Assembly (NCBI GenBank): GCA_017510405.1
Contig: JAFWNG010000020.1
Location: 24,973 to 88,972, forward strand
Direction of reading: 5' to 3'
DNA from: Solobacterium sp.
GTDB taxonomy: Bacteria; Bacillota_I; Bacilli_A; Erysipelotrichales; Erysipelotrichaceae
Length of the DNA: 64,000 bases
In this document: one piece after another, positions 1 through 9,217 of the stretch
Layout of the letters: each line of letters begins with the position of its first letter
Position numbering within the stretch: the stretch's first letter is position 1
The notes under the pieces: generated by a model
Told to the model about the DNA's origin: nothing
The model's database searches: none
Seen by the model: the letters and a program-made list of their open reading frames with translations, nothing else
Made by a program: the position numbers and the translations under genes

Positions 1-630
1 CCTGGATGCCAGGAAGGCATTCGCCTGTGAGAAATGACGGCAGCCGAAGAATCCGTAATGTGCCGAAAGCGGCGACGGATGCGGCGCTTCCAGAACAAGG
101 TGCCTGGAACGGTCGATCATTGCGGCTTTACTGCGGGCATTGCGTCCCCAGAGCAGGAATACCACCGGCGTATCCTTGGCATTGATACGTTCGATCGCGT
201 GATCGGTGAAGATCTCCCACCCTTTTCCCTTGTGGGAATTCGGTGCGGAATCCCGTACTGTAAGCACCGTATTGAGCAGGAACACGCCCTGCTGTGCCCA
301 GGGCATCAGATAGCCGTTGTCCGGAATATAGCAGCCGAGATCCGACTGGAGTTCCTTATACATATTGAGAAGACTCGGCGGGATCGGCACGCCCGGATTG
401 ACCGAGAAGCACATTCCGTGCGCCTGCCCTCTCTGATGATACGGATCCTGTCCCAGGATCACGACGCGGATATCCGCGTACGGCGTATTCTCAAACGCGG
501 AGAACACCTGCACCTTGGGCGGATACACGGCATAATGTTCGTATTCCTCGTGAACAAACTGTGCAAGAGGCTGAAAATACGGCTGTGCAAACTCGTTCTT
601 CAGCCACGCTGTCCAGTCATTTCTGCGCAT
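1..630 (-). CDS. ung: Uracil-DNA glycosylase, family 1 (C-terminus beyond window)
   Basis: Removes uracil from DNA as the first step of base-excision repair. Reading the minus strand from the ATG at 628-630, the protein shows the water-activating motif GQDPYH followed by the QRGQAHG loop, the FLLWG strand, and the DNA-intercalation motif HPSPLS near the left edge. All of these are diagnostic of family-1 UDG. About 210 codons are visible and the frame is still open at base 1, so only the last 10-20 residues of a normal ~225-residue enzyme are missing. The start lies 2 bases after the stop of the DUF885 gene, so it is probably translated from the same mRNA, at the end of the glgB-glgP-pulA run. 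Confidence 0.95.
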   Translation of the reverse strand, partial: MRRNDWTAWLKNEFAQPYFQPLAQFVHEEYEHYAVYPPKVQVFSAFENTPYADIRVVILGQDPYHQRGQAHGMCFSVNPGVPIPPSLLNMYKELQSDLGCYIPDNGYLMPWAQQGVFLLNTVLTVRDSAPNSHKGKGWEIFTDHAIERINAKDTPVVFLLWGRNARSKAAMIDRSRHLVLEAPHPSPLSAHYGFFGCRHFSQANAFLASR

Positions 631-632
631 GA

Positions 633-2522
633 TCAGGCCGATTTCTTATAGCTTCTGCGGGCCAGCAGAACGACCACCAGAAGCAGTACCAGCGCACCGC
701 CGATCGCATAGATCAGCGTGGAGCTGCTGTGCGCCGGTTCCGGTTCTCCGGAAGGAGACGCGGACGGTACCGGTGTCGGGGAAGGCACTTCGCTTCCCTG
801 CGCTTCCAGCCATGCTTTCATGTCCTTGCGCACTTCGCCGAACGGACGGTCGCCGTACTGCAGCAGCATTCTGTTGAACTCGATCGGTTCAAACTTTGTT
901 CCAAGCGCCTTGACGCTGTCTTTGTACATGGTCTCGAACTGCAGAAGTCCGATACCGTACGGCAGAAGCACGCCCGGATCACTGGTGACGAAGTCGATCA
1001 GCTGCGGTACGATCGCGGAGTTGAAGCCAAGATCTTCGATGTATTCGGTCAGCTGGTCTTCCTTCCAGCCGAGGCCGTTGACGCCAAGGTCGGCCGCGCA
1101 GTCCAGAACATAGTTCATGGCGGTATCCAGAGCGTTCATGCGGGCATAATTCGCACTGAGTCCGGAGAACTCCCAGGCGCGCATTTCCGAATACATTGCC
1201 CAGCCTTCGGTATAGCCGATCAGGTTGATGGCCGTACGCAGCCAGGACGGATCTGTATTCAGATACCATGTGATCTGGTACAGATGTCCCGGGAACCCTT
1301 CATGGGAAAGCGTTTCATACAGTTCGTTGATATCCGCGACCGCGTTGCCGTTGATCTTGATGACATTGTCTTTCAGAGCATCCAGCGGCGGATTCAGATA
1401 GTATGCCACGATGCCGTCGTTGGCAACGGACGGATCCAGGTATTTCGCATCAAAGGTGACCTGCGGTCCCTGCGGATAGTCCTGCAGATGATTCTGCAGA
1501 TACGTCAGGACCTCTTCCGGTGTTTCCATATCCACGGTCTCCGACGCATTCACAACGGACGGATCGGAACGGTAGATGGAAATATACTCATCCAGAGTGT
1601 CATACAGGAACGACGTGCACATGTCGAGCAGTTCCTCTACTGTCGCGTCGGTGGAAGACTTCATGCGCGCTTTTGCGGCATAGTAGTCCGCACCGTACGG
1701 GATCTCTGCCAGGCCGATCGCCTCACCGCGCGAACCGCGCAGCGTTTCCAGAACTTCACCTGCCTTCGCATAGGACGGAATGTACTGGTTCAGGACGATA
1801 TCCCGGTTGCGTGCCTTGTAATCCGCACGTTCCTCATCGGTAATGCCTTCGAAGGCATCCATATTCTCATCAAAGATGATGATCAGCTGGTTGTCATCGG
1901 TCTTTGCTGTGAACTTGGCGATCTGATCCAGTGTGTCATCCAGCGCGGAGTCGGTCATGAAGGCACCCTTGGCTGCCTGTGTCTTTGTCAGTTCAAGACA
2001 GTCGTCAATGAATGCCGGCGTACTTGCCAGAACTGCCAGATAGTCATCGATATCTTCTTTCTCCCGGAAAACGAATTCCGTAAAGTTTGTCAGAAGATTA
2101 TTGATAATGCCTTCTGTCGGCGTAAACGCGAAGTCGAAATCCGGGAACTGGTTGAGAGCGATCTCATTTTCCAGATGGAACTTCAGAGCGTTGTAATCAT
2201 GTTTCTGTGTTTCCGACAGAGACTCGTAATCAAAACTCTGCAGTTTCTTCAGAACTTCCTCGGAATATGCCTTGTCGTCCGCATAGTCCTCCAGCTTGAT
2301 CCTGCCGATATTCGGATCCGGTTTCGTGATGCCTGCCCTCTGGTAATCCGCGATGGAAAAATGCATGGTCATGTAGTCTTCTTCCATCATTTCCACGAAC
2401 AGGTCATTCAGGAACTGGTCAAACTCTATATTGTTATCTTCTGCCTTCACCGGCCGGACCACAGTGCTGAATACGACCAGCAGCGCCGCCAGTACAGCGG
2501 TCAGTTTCTTCATCATTTTCAT
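633..2522 (-). CDS. DUF885 family predicted metallohydrolase, exported and membrane-anchored
   Basis: The 629-residue protein has an N-terminal signal peptide (KK followed by a hydrophobic stretch to about residue 27). It has a long helical DUF885 body with the family signature SHEGFPGH near residue 410, an HExxxGH-type zinc-binding motif. The C-terminus carries a Pro/Ser-rich spacer (PSPTPVPSASPSGEPEP), one transmembrane helix and a basic tail (RRSYKKSA). I see no LPxTG sortase motif, so anchoring is by the helix itself. Family members are thought to be peptidase-like zinc hydrolases; the substrate here is unknown. The ribosome site GGAGGT sits 4-5 bases before the ATG. It follows pulA by 38 bases and probably belongs to the same transcript. 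Confidence 0.85.
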   Translation of the reverse strand: MKMMKKLTAVLAALLVVFSTVVRPVKAEDNNIEFDQFLNDLFVEMMEEDYMTMHFSIADYQRAGITKPDPNIGRIKLEDYADDKAYSEEVLKKLQSFDYESLSETQKHDYNALKFHLENEIALNQFPDFDFAFTPTEGIINNLLTNFTEFVFREKEDIDDYLAVLASTPAFIDDCLELTKTQAAKGAFMTDSALDDTLDQIAKFTAKTDDNQLIIIFDENMDAFEGITDEERADYKARNRDIVLNQYIPSYAKAGEVLETLRGSRGEAIGLAEIPYGADYYAAKARMKSSTDATVEELLDMCTSFLYDTLDEYISIYRSDPSVVNASETVDMETPEEVLTYLQNHLQDYPQGPQVTFDAKYLDPSVANDGIVAYYLNPPLDALKDNVIKINGNAVADINELYETLSHEGFPGHLYQITWYLNTDPSWLRTAINLIGYTEGWAMYSEMRAWEFSGLSANYARMNALDTAMNYVLDCAADLGVNGLGWKEDQLTEYIEDLGFNSAIVPQLIDFVTSDPGVLLPYGIGLLQFETMYKDSVKALGTKFEPIEFNRMLLQYGDRPFGEVRKDMKAWLEAQGSEVPSPTPVPSASPSGEPEPAHSSSTLIYAIGGALVLLLVVVLLARRSYKKSA

Positions 2523-2560
2523 ATAACCTCCGTTACAGACATGTCAGTCTATGGGCTTCC

Positions 2561-4684
2561 TTATCGTACGAGCACGGTCACGCTCAGAGCGCTGACCTGT
2601 ACATACGAATTGGATGCGCCGATGGAATTGCCGTTCTCGTCAAAGATCACGCGCCATTCCTCGCCGAAGTCAAACGTGCGCGTCTCATTCGTCGGATTGA
2701 CGATGACGCGGATCACATTCGTCCCGGTGGACGGATCGGGATAATCGATCTCATAGAAGACGATCCCGTTGTCCTGAACACTCAGTTTCAGGCATTTCTC
2801 GATCTCTTCCTTCGTACCGAGACGGAAGCCGGCAAAGCGCTTGCGCAGGGCAATTGCCTTGCGGGTATATTCCACGATATGGCGGTTGATCGCCGCCCTA
2901 TCCCAGTCCATCGCATTGATATTGTCACCGGCGCGGTAGGAATTGCCGTTGTCGTTCTTCGTGCCGCAGAATTCTTCTCCCGCGTGCAGGAACGGAACAC
3001 CCTGGGCAACCAGCGTTGCCGCGATCAGCATCTTCTGCCGCCGCTGCCGTGTTTCCCGGTTCTCATTGCCGCAGCAGAAATGCATCTTATCCCATACCGT
3101 CAGGTTATCATGTGTCTCCCAGGCGTTGATGCTCTTGCCCGGATCATCGAAGCGGAATGTATACGGTTCGCCCAGCACCGTCGCGGCAAACGCGCTCAGC
3201 GCACTGTATGCCTGGGACGTATCGCCGGTCAGATAGCCGCGGTCATAGCGGTCGTTGTCACCGGTCCTTCCCTTGAGAACATCACGGGAATAGTCGTTGA
3301 AATGACCGATGCCCGGCATTTTTGCCTGGTTGGCGATGCTTGCCTTGCGGCTGCTGTCAAGCTCTGTCGGCATATCCCAGCCTTCGCCGTAGATCATCAC
3401 GCCCGGTTTCAGCGAACGTGCCTTTTCCGCCAGCGCGTTCATCGTATCGGTGTCGAGAATTCCCATCAGGTCGAAGCGGAAACCGTCCAGTCCGTATACG
3501 CGGATCCATGTCTCCATGACGTACATGAGATGTTTCCGGGTCATCGGCTGGCAGGAATCCACATCGTTGCCGCAGTAGGAACCGTTGGACAGGAATCCCG
3601 ACTTGTTGTAGCGGAAATAATAGTACGGGACAGTCTGGTCATACGAACACATCTCGATGTTGTACATATGATTGAACACGACGTCCACATTGACGCGGAT
3701 ATTGCGGCTGTGGAACGCGGCCACAAGACTGCGGAATTCTTTCATGCGTGCATACGGATCATCCGGGTCACTGGAATAGCTTCCTTCCAGACACAGGTAG
3801 TGCAGCGGATCGTAGCCCCAGTTGTACGACTGGCGCGGACGGTACTCATCCACTGTCGCATAGTCCGATACCGGCTGGAGCTGTACATGCGTCATGCCCA
3901 GCGAGGCAAGATACGAAAGCCCGGTCGGCAGAGAATGCCACGACGTGCCGTCTTCGCACAGCGCATTGAACGTACCGACTTCACGCGTCCCGGTATGCAC
4001 ATGGCTGGTCAGGTCACGGACGTTGCATTCATAGATCACGGCGTCGGTCAGCCGGCGGAACGGCGTGGCCGGCATCGGATCCCGGATACTCATGACTTCT
4101 TCCAGGTTGATGACCGCGCTTTCTCTGCCGTTGCCGGTGCAGCTGAGCGCATACGGATCCTGCGCCGCCACGGTAACGCCGTTGCGCGTCACGTAGTACA
4201 GATATGTCGCATGCCGCAGGTCGCCTCTGACCTGTGCCCGCCATACGCCGCGCTCCGTGCGCTTCATGACATGTACGCTCACTTTATCGCCGACACGCAC
4301 CTGTACGAGGACAGATACCGCGGTCGGAGCCCACAGGGCAAAGTCCGTATACATGCGGTGGTACGATGCCCCGAGGTCATCTCCCTCATAGTAGAAATCT
4401 TTGTTAAAGCGTTCGGTGCGGACGATCAGGCGCACGATCAAAGGAACTCCGAGTCCGTGTTCCTCAAATACCCGGTAGTCCTCCCCGAATTCCATATCCG
4501 CCGGCGCGATCAGGTTGTACCGGATATCCCGGTCGTGGTCTTCCACGCCCCGGATCGTCAGTTCCCTGCAGTATTTTTTGCCGGTCGTTATGTAGAAACG
4601 CTTCGATCTGCCCTCGTAGAAATTCCGATTCAGCCAGATCGTGATCGTCCCGTAATCATCCAGATATGCGTACATACTGGCCAT
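2561..4684 (-). CDS. pulA: Type I pullulanase (GH13, alpha-1,6 debranching)
   Basis: Hydrolyses alpha-1,6 branch points in glycogen, pullulan or limit dextrins. The 707-residue protein has an N-terminal beta-sandwich region of the CBM48 kind, then a GH13 barrel. It shows the type I pullulanase hallmark YNWGYDP, the nucleophile region DGFRFDLMG, the acid region YGEGWD and the third-carboxylate region NAWETHDN. There is no signal peptide, so it acts inside the cell on stored or imported glucan. It pairs with the glycogen phosphorylase directly upstream, which stalls at branch points. The ribosome site GAGGTGA is 8 bases from the ATG. A hairpin with a U-run separates it from glgP, so its expression may depend on partial readthrough. 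Confidence 0.93.
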   Translation of the reverse strand: MASMYAYLDDYGTITIWLNRNFYEGRSKRFYITTGKKYCRELTIRGVEDHDRDIRYNLIAPADMEFGEDYRVFEEHGLGVPLIVRLIVRTERFNKDFYYEGDDLGASYHRMYTDFALWAPTAVSVLVQVRVGDKVSVHVMKRTERGVWRAQVRGDLRHATYLYYVTRNGVTVAAQDPYALSCTGNGRESAVINLEEVMSIRDPMPATPFRRLTDAVIYECNVRDLTSHVHTGTREVGTFNALCEDGTSWHSLPTGLSYLASLGMTHVQLQPVSDYATVDEYRPRQSYNWGYDPLHYLCLEGSYSSDPDDPYARMKEFRSLVAAFHSRNIRVNVDVVFNHMYNIEMCSYDQTVPYYYFRYNKSGFLSNGSYCGNDVDSCQPMTRKHLMYVMETWIRVYGLDGFRFDLMGILDTDTMNALAEKARSLKPGVMIYGEGWDMPTELDSSRKASIANQAKMPGIGHFNDYSRDVLKGRTGDNDRYDRGYLTGDTSQAYSALSAFAATVLGEPYTFRFDDPGKSINAWETHDNLTVWDKMHFCCGNENRETRQRRQKMLIAATLVAQGVPFLHAGEEFCGTKNDNGNSYRAGDNINAMDWDRAAINRHIVEYTRKAIALRKRFAGFRLGTKEEIEKCLKLSVQDNGIVFYEIDYPDPSTGTNVIRVIVNPTNETRTFDFGEEWRVIFDENGNSIGASNSYVQVSALSVTVLVR

Positions 4685-4703
4685 AGTCCATCACCTCACG
4701 TCC

Positions 4704-4725
4704 AAAAAGCACCGTTTCCGGTGCT
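4704..4725 (-). terminator. Intrinsic terminator or attenuator between glgP and pulA
   Basis: On the minus strand, AGCACCG and CGGTGCT pair around a GAAA tetraloop and are followed by a run of five U. It lies 8 bases after the glgP stop and about 20 bases before the pulA start, so it would end most glgP transcripts and let some continue into pulA. Confidence 0.8.
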
Positions 4726-4732
4726 CGTTTCG

Positions 4733-7138
4733 TTATTTAATGTCTAACGCTTCGACCTTCCAGATCTCTTTGACATATTCTTCAATCGTACGGTCACTGG
4801 AGAAGTAGCCGCTCTTCGCAATATTGATCAGGCAGCTCTTTGCCCATGCGGAACGGTCCAGATAACGCTGTTCGATCTCGTCCTGTGCTTTCACATATGC
4901 GTCAAAGTCAGCAAGGAGGAAGTATTCATCGTTCTTCGTCATGATCTCATCATAGATCAGGTGGAAGTCGCTCGGATCATTGCTCCAGACAGGAGTAATT
5001 AATGTGTTCATGACCTTGCGGATGCGCTCATCGCGGTCGTAGTATTCACGCGCGTTGTAGCGGAAACGCAGGGAAGCCAGATCTTCAACGGTATTTCCGA
5101 AGATCACGTCGTTGTCGCGGCCTACCAGACCGTCGATCTCAACGTTCGCACCGTCCAGCGTACCGATCGTGATCGCACCGTTCATCATGAACTTCATGTT
5201 TCCGGTGCCGGAAGCTTCCTTGCCGGCTGTACTGATCTGTTCGGATACATCTGTACCAGGTACGAGGATCTCGGCCATGGATACATTGTAGTTCGGCAGG
5301 AATACGACCTTGATCATATCCTTGACGTCCGGATCGTTATTGACGACCTTGGCAACACAGTTGATCAGTTTGATGACTTTCTTTGCGAATACGTAGCTGC
5401 TCGCTGCTTTTGCGGCAAACAGATAGGTATGCGGCACCATCCGGTAGTTCGGATCGCTCTTGATCCGCTGGTACCGGTAGATGATATTCATGACATTCAG
5501 CAGCTGTCTCTTATATGCGTGCAGACGCTTTGCCTGCGTATCGAAGATGGACTCCGGATTGACCTTGACGCCTGTCTTGTCTTCGATGTAGTCCGCCAGC
5601 ATCCACTTTCTCTGCTGCTTGACCTGCAGGAATCCTTCCTGGATCTTCGGATCATCCACGTACTTCATGAGCTGTTCGAACGCATGATAGTCCGTGTGGT
5701 ATGCCGTACCGACATTCTTATCAATGAAATGCTTGAGTTCCGGGTTTGCGTAAAGCATCCATCTGCGCGGCGTGATGCCGTTTGTCTTGTTGGAGAAACG
5801 CTCCGGGAACAGACGGTAGAAGTCACGGAACAGGTCATCCTTCAGGATCTGGGAATGGATGCCGGCAACACCGTTAACGGAACGGCTGCAGATGATAGCA
5901 AGATTTGCCATGTGCACCTGACCGTCGAAGATGACGCGTGCTCTCTGAGCGAGTCCCGGATCATCCGGGCAGTGCTCGTGCGCATATGTTACGAAGCGGC
6001 GGTCGATCTCTTCGATGATCATGGAGATACGCGGCAGAAGCAGCTGGATGTATTCCAGCGGCCACTTCTCCAGGGCTTCGCTCATAACCGTGTGGTTCGT
6101 ATAGGACATGACCTGTGTGACGATCTTGGACGCATCGTCCCACGCATATCCGTATTCATCCATCAGGACACGCATCAGTTCCGGGATCGCCAGTACCGGG
6201 TGCGTATCATTCAGCTGAATGGCAACCTTCTCGCCGAGGTTGTCCAGTGTGTTATAACGCTTCATGTGCGTGCGCAGGATGCTGTTGACGCCGGCGCATA
6301 CGAAGAAATACTGCTGTTTCAGACGCAGGTATTTTCCTTTGACAGTGGAGTCATCCGGATAAACGTTCAGACAGATATCATCCACTTCGGACAGATACTT
6401 GCGGTATTCGGTTCCCTCCGGTGCCATTTCTGCCGGTTCTGCCGACCAGAGGCGCAGTGTGTTGACTGTGTGCACGCGGTCGCCGATCATCGGCATATCA
6501 TACGGAACGGCTACGATATGCTGGGCATTTACATGCTTGACATGCATATCGCCTTTTTCGTCATAGCTGACTTCCAGGTTTCCGTAGAATTTGACATCTA
6601 CAGAGTGCTTCGGCTTGCGGATCTCCCACGGGTTGCCGATCTTGAGCCACATATCCGGGATCTCGACCTGTTCACCTTTGTCGTTGATGACCTGTTTAAA
6701 CAGACCATAGCGGTAACGGATGCAGTTTCCGTTTACCGGATATCCCATAGACGCAGCGGAATCCATGAAGCAGGCCGCCAGTCTTCCCAGACCTCCGTTT
6801 CCGAGTCCCGGGTCTTCCTCAAGTTCTTCCAGTTCCTTCAGTTCAATGCCGAGGTCTTTCAGACCTTCTTCGACCATATCGTAAATTCCGAGGTTCTTCA
6901 GGTTTGTCTTCAGCATCCGTCCGAGCAGGAATTCCATGGAGAAATAATATACATGCTTTGCGCTGTCACGGTCTGCTGTAACTTTTGCATCTTTCCAGTA
7001 TACCGATGCATAGTCACGCACCATGTTTCCCAGTGTCATATACTTTTCTGTTGGGTGAGTATCCTTGACATCACACCCGTAAGACTCTACCAGTCTCTGG
7101 GTGAAATCCCTTTTGAACTCCATTTTGTTTTTAAACAT
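4733..7138 (-). CDS. glgP: Glycogen/maltodextrin phosphorylase
   Basis: Pyridoxal-phosphate enzyme that releases glucose-1-phosphate from the non-reducing ends of alpha-1,4 glucan. At 801 residues it has the usual family length. The PLP lysine motif EASGTGNMKF is followed by GTLDGANVEI, and the N-terminal half has the GNGGLGRLAACFMDS motif. It has no export signal. It lies 28 bases after glgB (upstream) and is followed by pulA, making a branching/phosphorolysis/debranching set. GGAGGC lies 5 bases from the ATG. Its product feeds the phosphoglucomutase encoded just upstream at 9.2-10.9 kb. Confidence 0.97.
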   Translation of the reverse strand: MFKNKMEFKRDFTQRLVESYGCDVKDTHPTEKYMTLGNMVRDYASVYWKDAKVTADRDSAKHVYYFSMEFLLGRMLKTNLKNLGIYDMVEEGLKDLGIELKELEELEEDPGLGNGGLGRLAACFMDSAASMGYPVNGNCIRYRYGLFKQVINDKGEQVEIPDMWLKIGNPWEIRKPKHSVDVKFYGNLEVSYDEKGDMHVKHVNAQHIVAVPYDMPMIGDRVHTVNTLRLWSAEPAEMAPEGTEYRKYLSEVDDICLNVYPDDSTVKGKYLRLKQQYFFVCAGVNSILRTHMKRYNTLDNLGEKVAIQLNDTHPVLAIPELMRVLMDEYGYAWDDASKIVTQVMSYTNHTVMSEALEKWPLEYIQLLLPRISMIIEEIDRRFVTYAHEHCPDDPGLAQRARVIFDGQVHMANLAIICSRSVNGVAGIHSQILKDDLFRDFYRLFPERFSNKTNGITPRRWMLYANPELKHFIDKNVGTAYHTDYHAFEQLMKYVDDPKIQEGFLQVKQQRKWMLADYIEDKTGVKVNPESIFDTQAKRLHAYKRQLLNVMNIIYRYQRIKSDPNYRMVPHTYLFAAKAASSYVFAKKVIKLINCVAKVVNNDPDVKDMIKVVFLPNYNVSMAEILVPGTDVSEQISTAGKEASGTGNMKFMMNGAITIGTLDGANVEIDGLVGRDNDVIFGNTVEDLASLRFRYNAREYYDRDERIRKVMNTLITPVWSNDPSDFHLIYDEIMTKNDEYFLLADFDAYVKAQDEIEQRYLDRSAWAKSCLINIAKSGYFSSDRTIEEYVKEIWKVEALDIK

Positions 7139-7166
7139 AAAGCCTCCGTTCTCTTAAAAATTCTCT

Positions 7167-9029
7167 TTACAGCTTTTTCCGGGTCGACGGTTTACGTTTG
7201 GATGTGCGAAACCAGATCGCCGCGAACGGGGCGATCCGTATCGTAATGTAATGCGCGAACTTTGCGTTCTGCAGTTCATTCGGTTTCGAGCGGACAGGTT
7301 CAAAATTGCACATATTGCACCCGTCGTAAATATCTTTCTCCGAATTCAGGATCTCTGTATATTTTCCTGCCTGCGGAACTCCGATGCCGTAGTTCTCATA
7401 CGATGCCGGCGTCATATTCAGCACGCATACGATAATTTCTTTTTCATCCTCGCGATAGTACGTAAAAATACTCTGCTGGGAATTATCTGCATCGATCCAG
7501 CAGAAACCGCGATTGTCATAATCATATTTGTAAAGTGCCGAATGTGCAAGGTAGATTTTATTCAGATCAGTATAATATCGCAGAAAACTGTCATGACGCG
7601 GGTACTGGAGAAGGAACCAGTCCAGCTCTTTTTTCTCGTCAAACTCACGGAATGTGGCAATTTCATTGCCCATGAAGTTCAATTTCTTGCCCGGATGCGA
7701 GAACATGTATGCATATAAATTCCTTGCCTGGGAGAACTTCCGGTCATAGTCTCCCCACATGCGGTCGACGAGCGTCCTCTTCCCGTGCACGTTTTCATCA
7801 TGGCTGATCGGCAGAAGGAATCTCTCGCTGTAGAAGTAAGCCATGGAGAAAGTCATTTTGTTGTGATCCCAGATCCGGTAGATCGGATCGGTCTCATAGT
7901 ATTTGATCGTATCGTTCATCCAGCCAAGGTCCCATTTGTAGTCGAAGCCCAGGCCGCCGTCCAGCGTGGACCATGTGACTTTCGGATAATCCGAGGAATC
8001 TTCGGCGATGAGCATGACACTGGGGTATTCTCTGCCCAGGTAGTAATTCATGCGCTTCATGAAGGAGATCGATCCTTCGTTCGTGCCGCGGTCCCGGTTG
8101 CCGCCCCAGTAGATCAGGTTGGATACCGCGTCGATCCGGATGCCGTCCATGTGGTAGACATCGCACCAGAAGGAAGCCGCGCTCATGAGGAAAGAACGCA
8201 CTTCTTCATTCCACAGATCGAAATTCATCGTTCCCCACTGGGATTCCGCATCGTTCGGATTCTTGTATTCATACAGCGGCTCACCGTCAAAATACCGCAG
8301 TCCGAACGCATCTTTGACAAAGTGCACCGGCACCATGTCCATGATCACGCCGATGCCCTCTTTGTGGCAGGCATTGACAAATGCGGCAAATTCCGTCGGA
8401 TTTCCGTATCTGCTCGTCACGGAGAAATAGCCGCTTGCCTGGTAGCCCCACGATCCGTCAAACGGATATTCATTCAGAGGCATCAGCTCGATATGCGTGA
8501 ATCCGTGTTCTTTTACATACGGGATCAGTTCCTTTTCCAGCATCGGATAGCTGTAGGTGTACTCTCCGTTCATCTTCCAGCCGCCGGCATAGACTTCGTA
8601 GATGCTGACCGGACGGTCGAAATTTTTCGTACGCTTCTTCATCCATGCGGCATCCGACCAGCGGATGTGATTCAGATCGTATGTCTTGGACGCTGTCTCC
8701 GGACGCGTCTCGCTGTAGAATGCGTAGGGATCAGACTTATACAGGAGATTTCCCCTGCTGTCTTCGATCCGGTATTTATACGATGCCCATTCCTTTACGC
8801 CCGGAATGAATACTGACCACACACCCATGAATCCGGTGCGTTCCATATATGCCGGCCGGCTTTCCCAGTCGGTAAAACTGCCGATCACACTGATATTTCT
8901 TGCGTGCGGAGCGTAAACGGTAAAACGGACGCCTTCGCATCCTTCATATACAAAATGGGCACCGAACATTTCATAGGCATTGATGCAATGCCCCTGATGA
9001 AAACTTTCTATGATCTTTTCCTGTTCCAT
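7167..9029 (-). CDS. glgB: 1,4-alpha-glucan branching enzyme
   Basis: Transfers alpha-1,4 chains to form alpha-1,6 branches in glycogen. The protein has an N-terminal CBM48-like domain (about residues 20-120), then a GH13 barrel with the branching-enzyme signatures ELMPLNEYPFDGSWGYQ, GIRIDAVSNL (nucleophile Asp), IAEDSS (acid Glu) and SHDENVHGK. It is 620 residues long from the ATG at 9027-9029. I chose that start because GGAGGA lies just upstream; an upstream in-frame extension of 19 codons begins too close to the predicted promoter and has no ribosome site. First gene of glgB-glgP-pulA. No glgC or glgA is visible in the window. Confidence 0.95.
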   Translation of the reverse strand: MEQEKIIESFHQGHCINAYEMFGAHFVYEGCEGVRFTVYAPHARNISVIGSFTDWESRPAYMERTGFMGVWSVFIPGVKEWASYKYRIEDSRGNLLYKSDPYAFYSETRPETASKTYDLNHIRWSDAAWMKKRTKNFDRPVSIYEVYAGGWKMNGEYTYSYPMLEKELIPYVKEHGFTHIELMPLNEYPFDGSWGYQASGYFSVTSRYGNPTEFAAFVNACHKEGIGVIMDMVPVHFVKDAFGLRYFDGEPLYEYKNPNDAESQWGTMNFDLWNEEVRSFLMSAASFWCDVYHMDGIRIDAVSNLIYWGGNRDRGTNEGSISFMKRMNYYLGREYPSVMLIAEDSSDYPKVTWSTLDGGLGFDYKWDLGWMNDTIKYYETDPIYRIWDHNKMTFSMAYFYSERFLLPISHDENVHGKRTLVDRMWGDYDRKFSQARNLYAYMFSHPGKKLNFMGNEIATFREFDEKKELDWFLLQYPRHDSFLRYYTDLNKIYLAHSALYKYDYDNRGFCWIDADNSQQSIFTYYREDEKEIIVCVLNMTPASYENYGIGVPQAGKYTEILNSEKDIYDGCNMCNFEPVRSKPNELQNAKFAHYITIRIAPFAAIWFRTSKRKPSTRKKL

Positions 9030-9081
9030 ATGTCCTCCATCGCTGTTTTCAAAAAACAATACTAAAAACTGCTCTATCGGT

Positions 9082-9110
9082 ATCATACCATTTTCAGGGC
9101 TTTCATTTAA
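9082..9110 (-). promoter_or_regulatory. Predicted sigma-A promoter of glgB
   Basis: Minus strand: extended -10 TGGTATGAT (TATGAT at 9082-9087) with TTAAAT 17 bases upstream at 9105-9110. The predicted start near 9075 gives a leader of about 45 bases before the glgB ATG. Confidence 0.55.
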
Positions 9111-9121
9111 CCGCTTTGCGG

Positions 9122-9143
9122 AAAAAAGCCTGTCTGTACAGGC
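9122..9143 (-). terminator. Second terminator after pgm, upstream of glgB
   Basis: GCCTGT and ACAGGC (9128-9143) pair around a four-base loop and are followed by six U on the minus strand. Together with the hairpin at 9171-9198 it forms a tandem stop between pgm and the glgB promoter. Confidence 0.65.
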
Positions 9144-9170
9144 GATTTTAATAATCTCCGCACAGGCATA

Positions 9171-9198
9171 ATAAAAACCGCATCCTCTGCGGATGCGG
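9171..9198 (-). terminator. Intrinsic terminator of pgm
   Basis: CCGCATCC pairs with GGATGCGG around a five-base loop (9178-9198), followed by five U on the minus strand. It lies 20 bases after the pgm stop codon. Confidence 0.85.
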
Positions 9199-9217
9199 CT
9201 GTATAAGCTTCAGGAAC

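Noticed and set aside
729..2744. A 671-codon open frame opposite the DUF885 gene, and similar very long frames opposite pulA, glgP, gdpP and GdhA genes
   Set aside because: They mirror real genes on the other strand, have no ribosome sites, and encode no recognisable domain. They arise from GC-rich third codon positions that keep the opposite strand free of stops.
9093..9106. Cre-like TGAAAGCCCTGAAA in the glgB promoter
   Set aside because: The central CG of the consensus is missing and the end does not match, so I do not call it a CcpA site.
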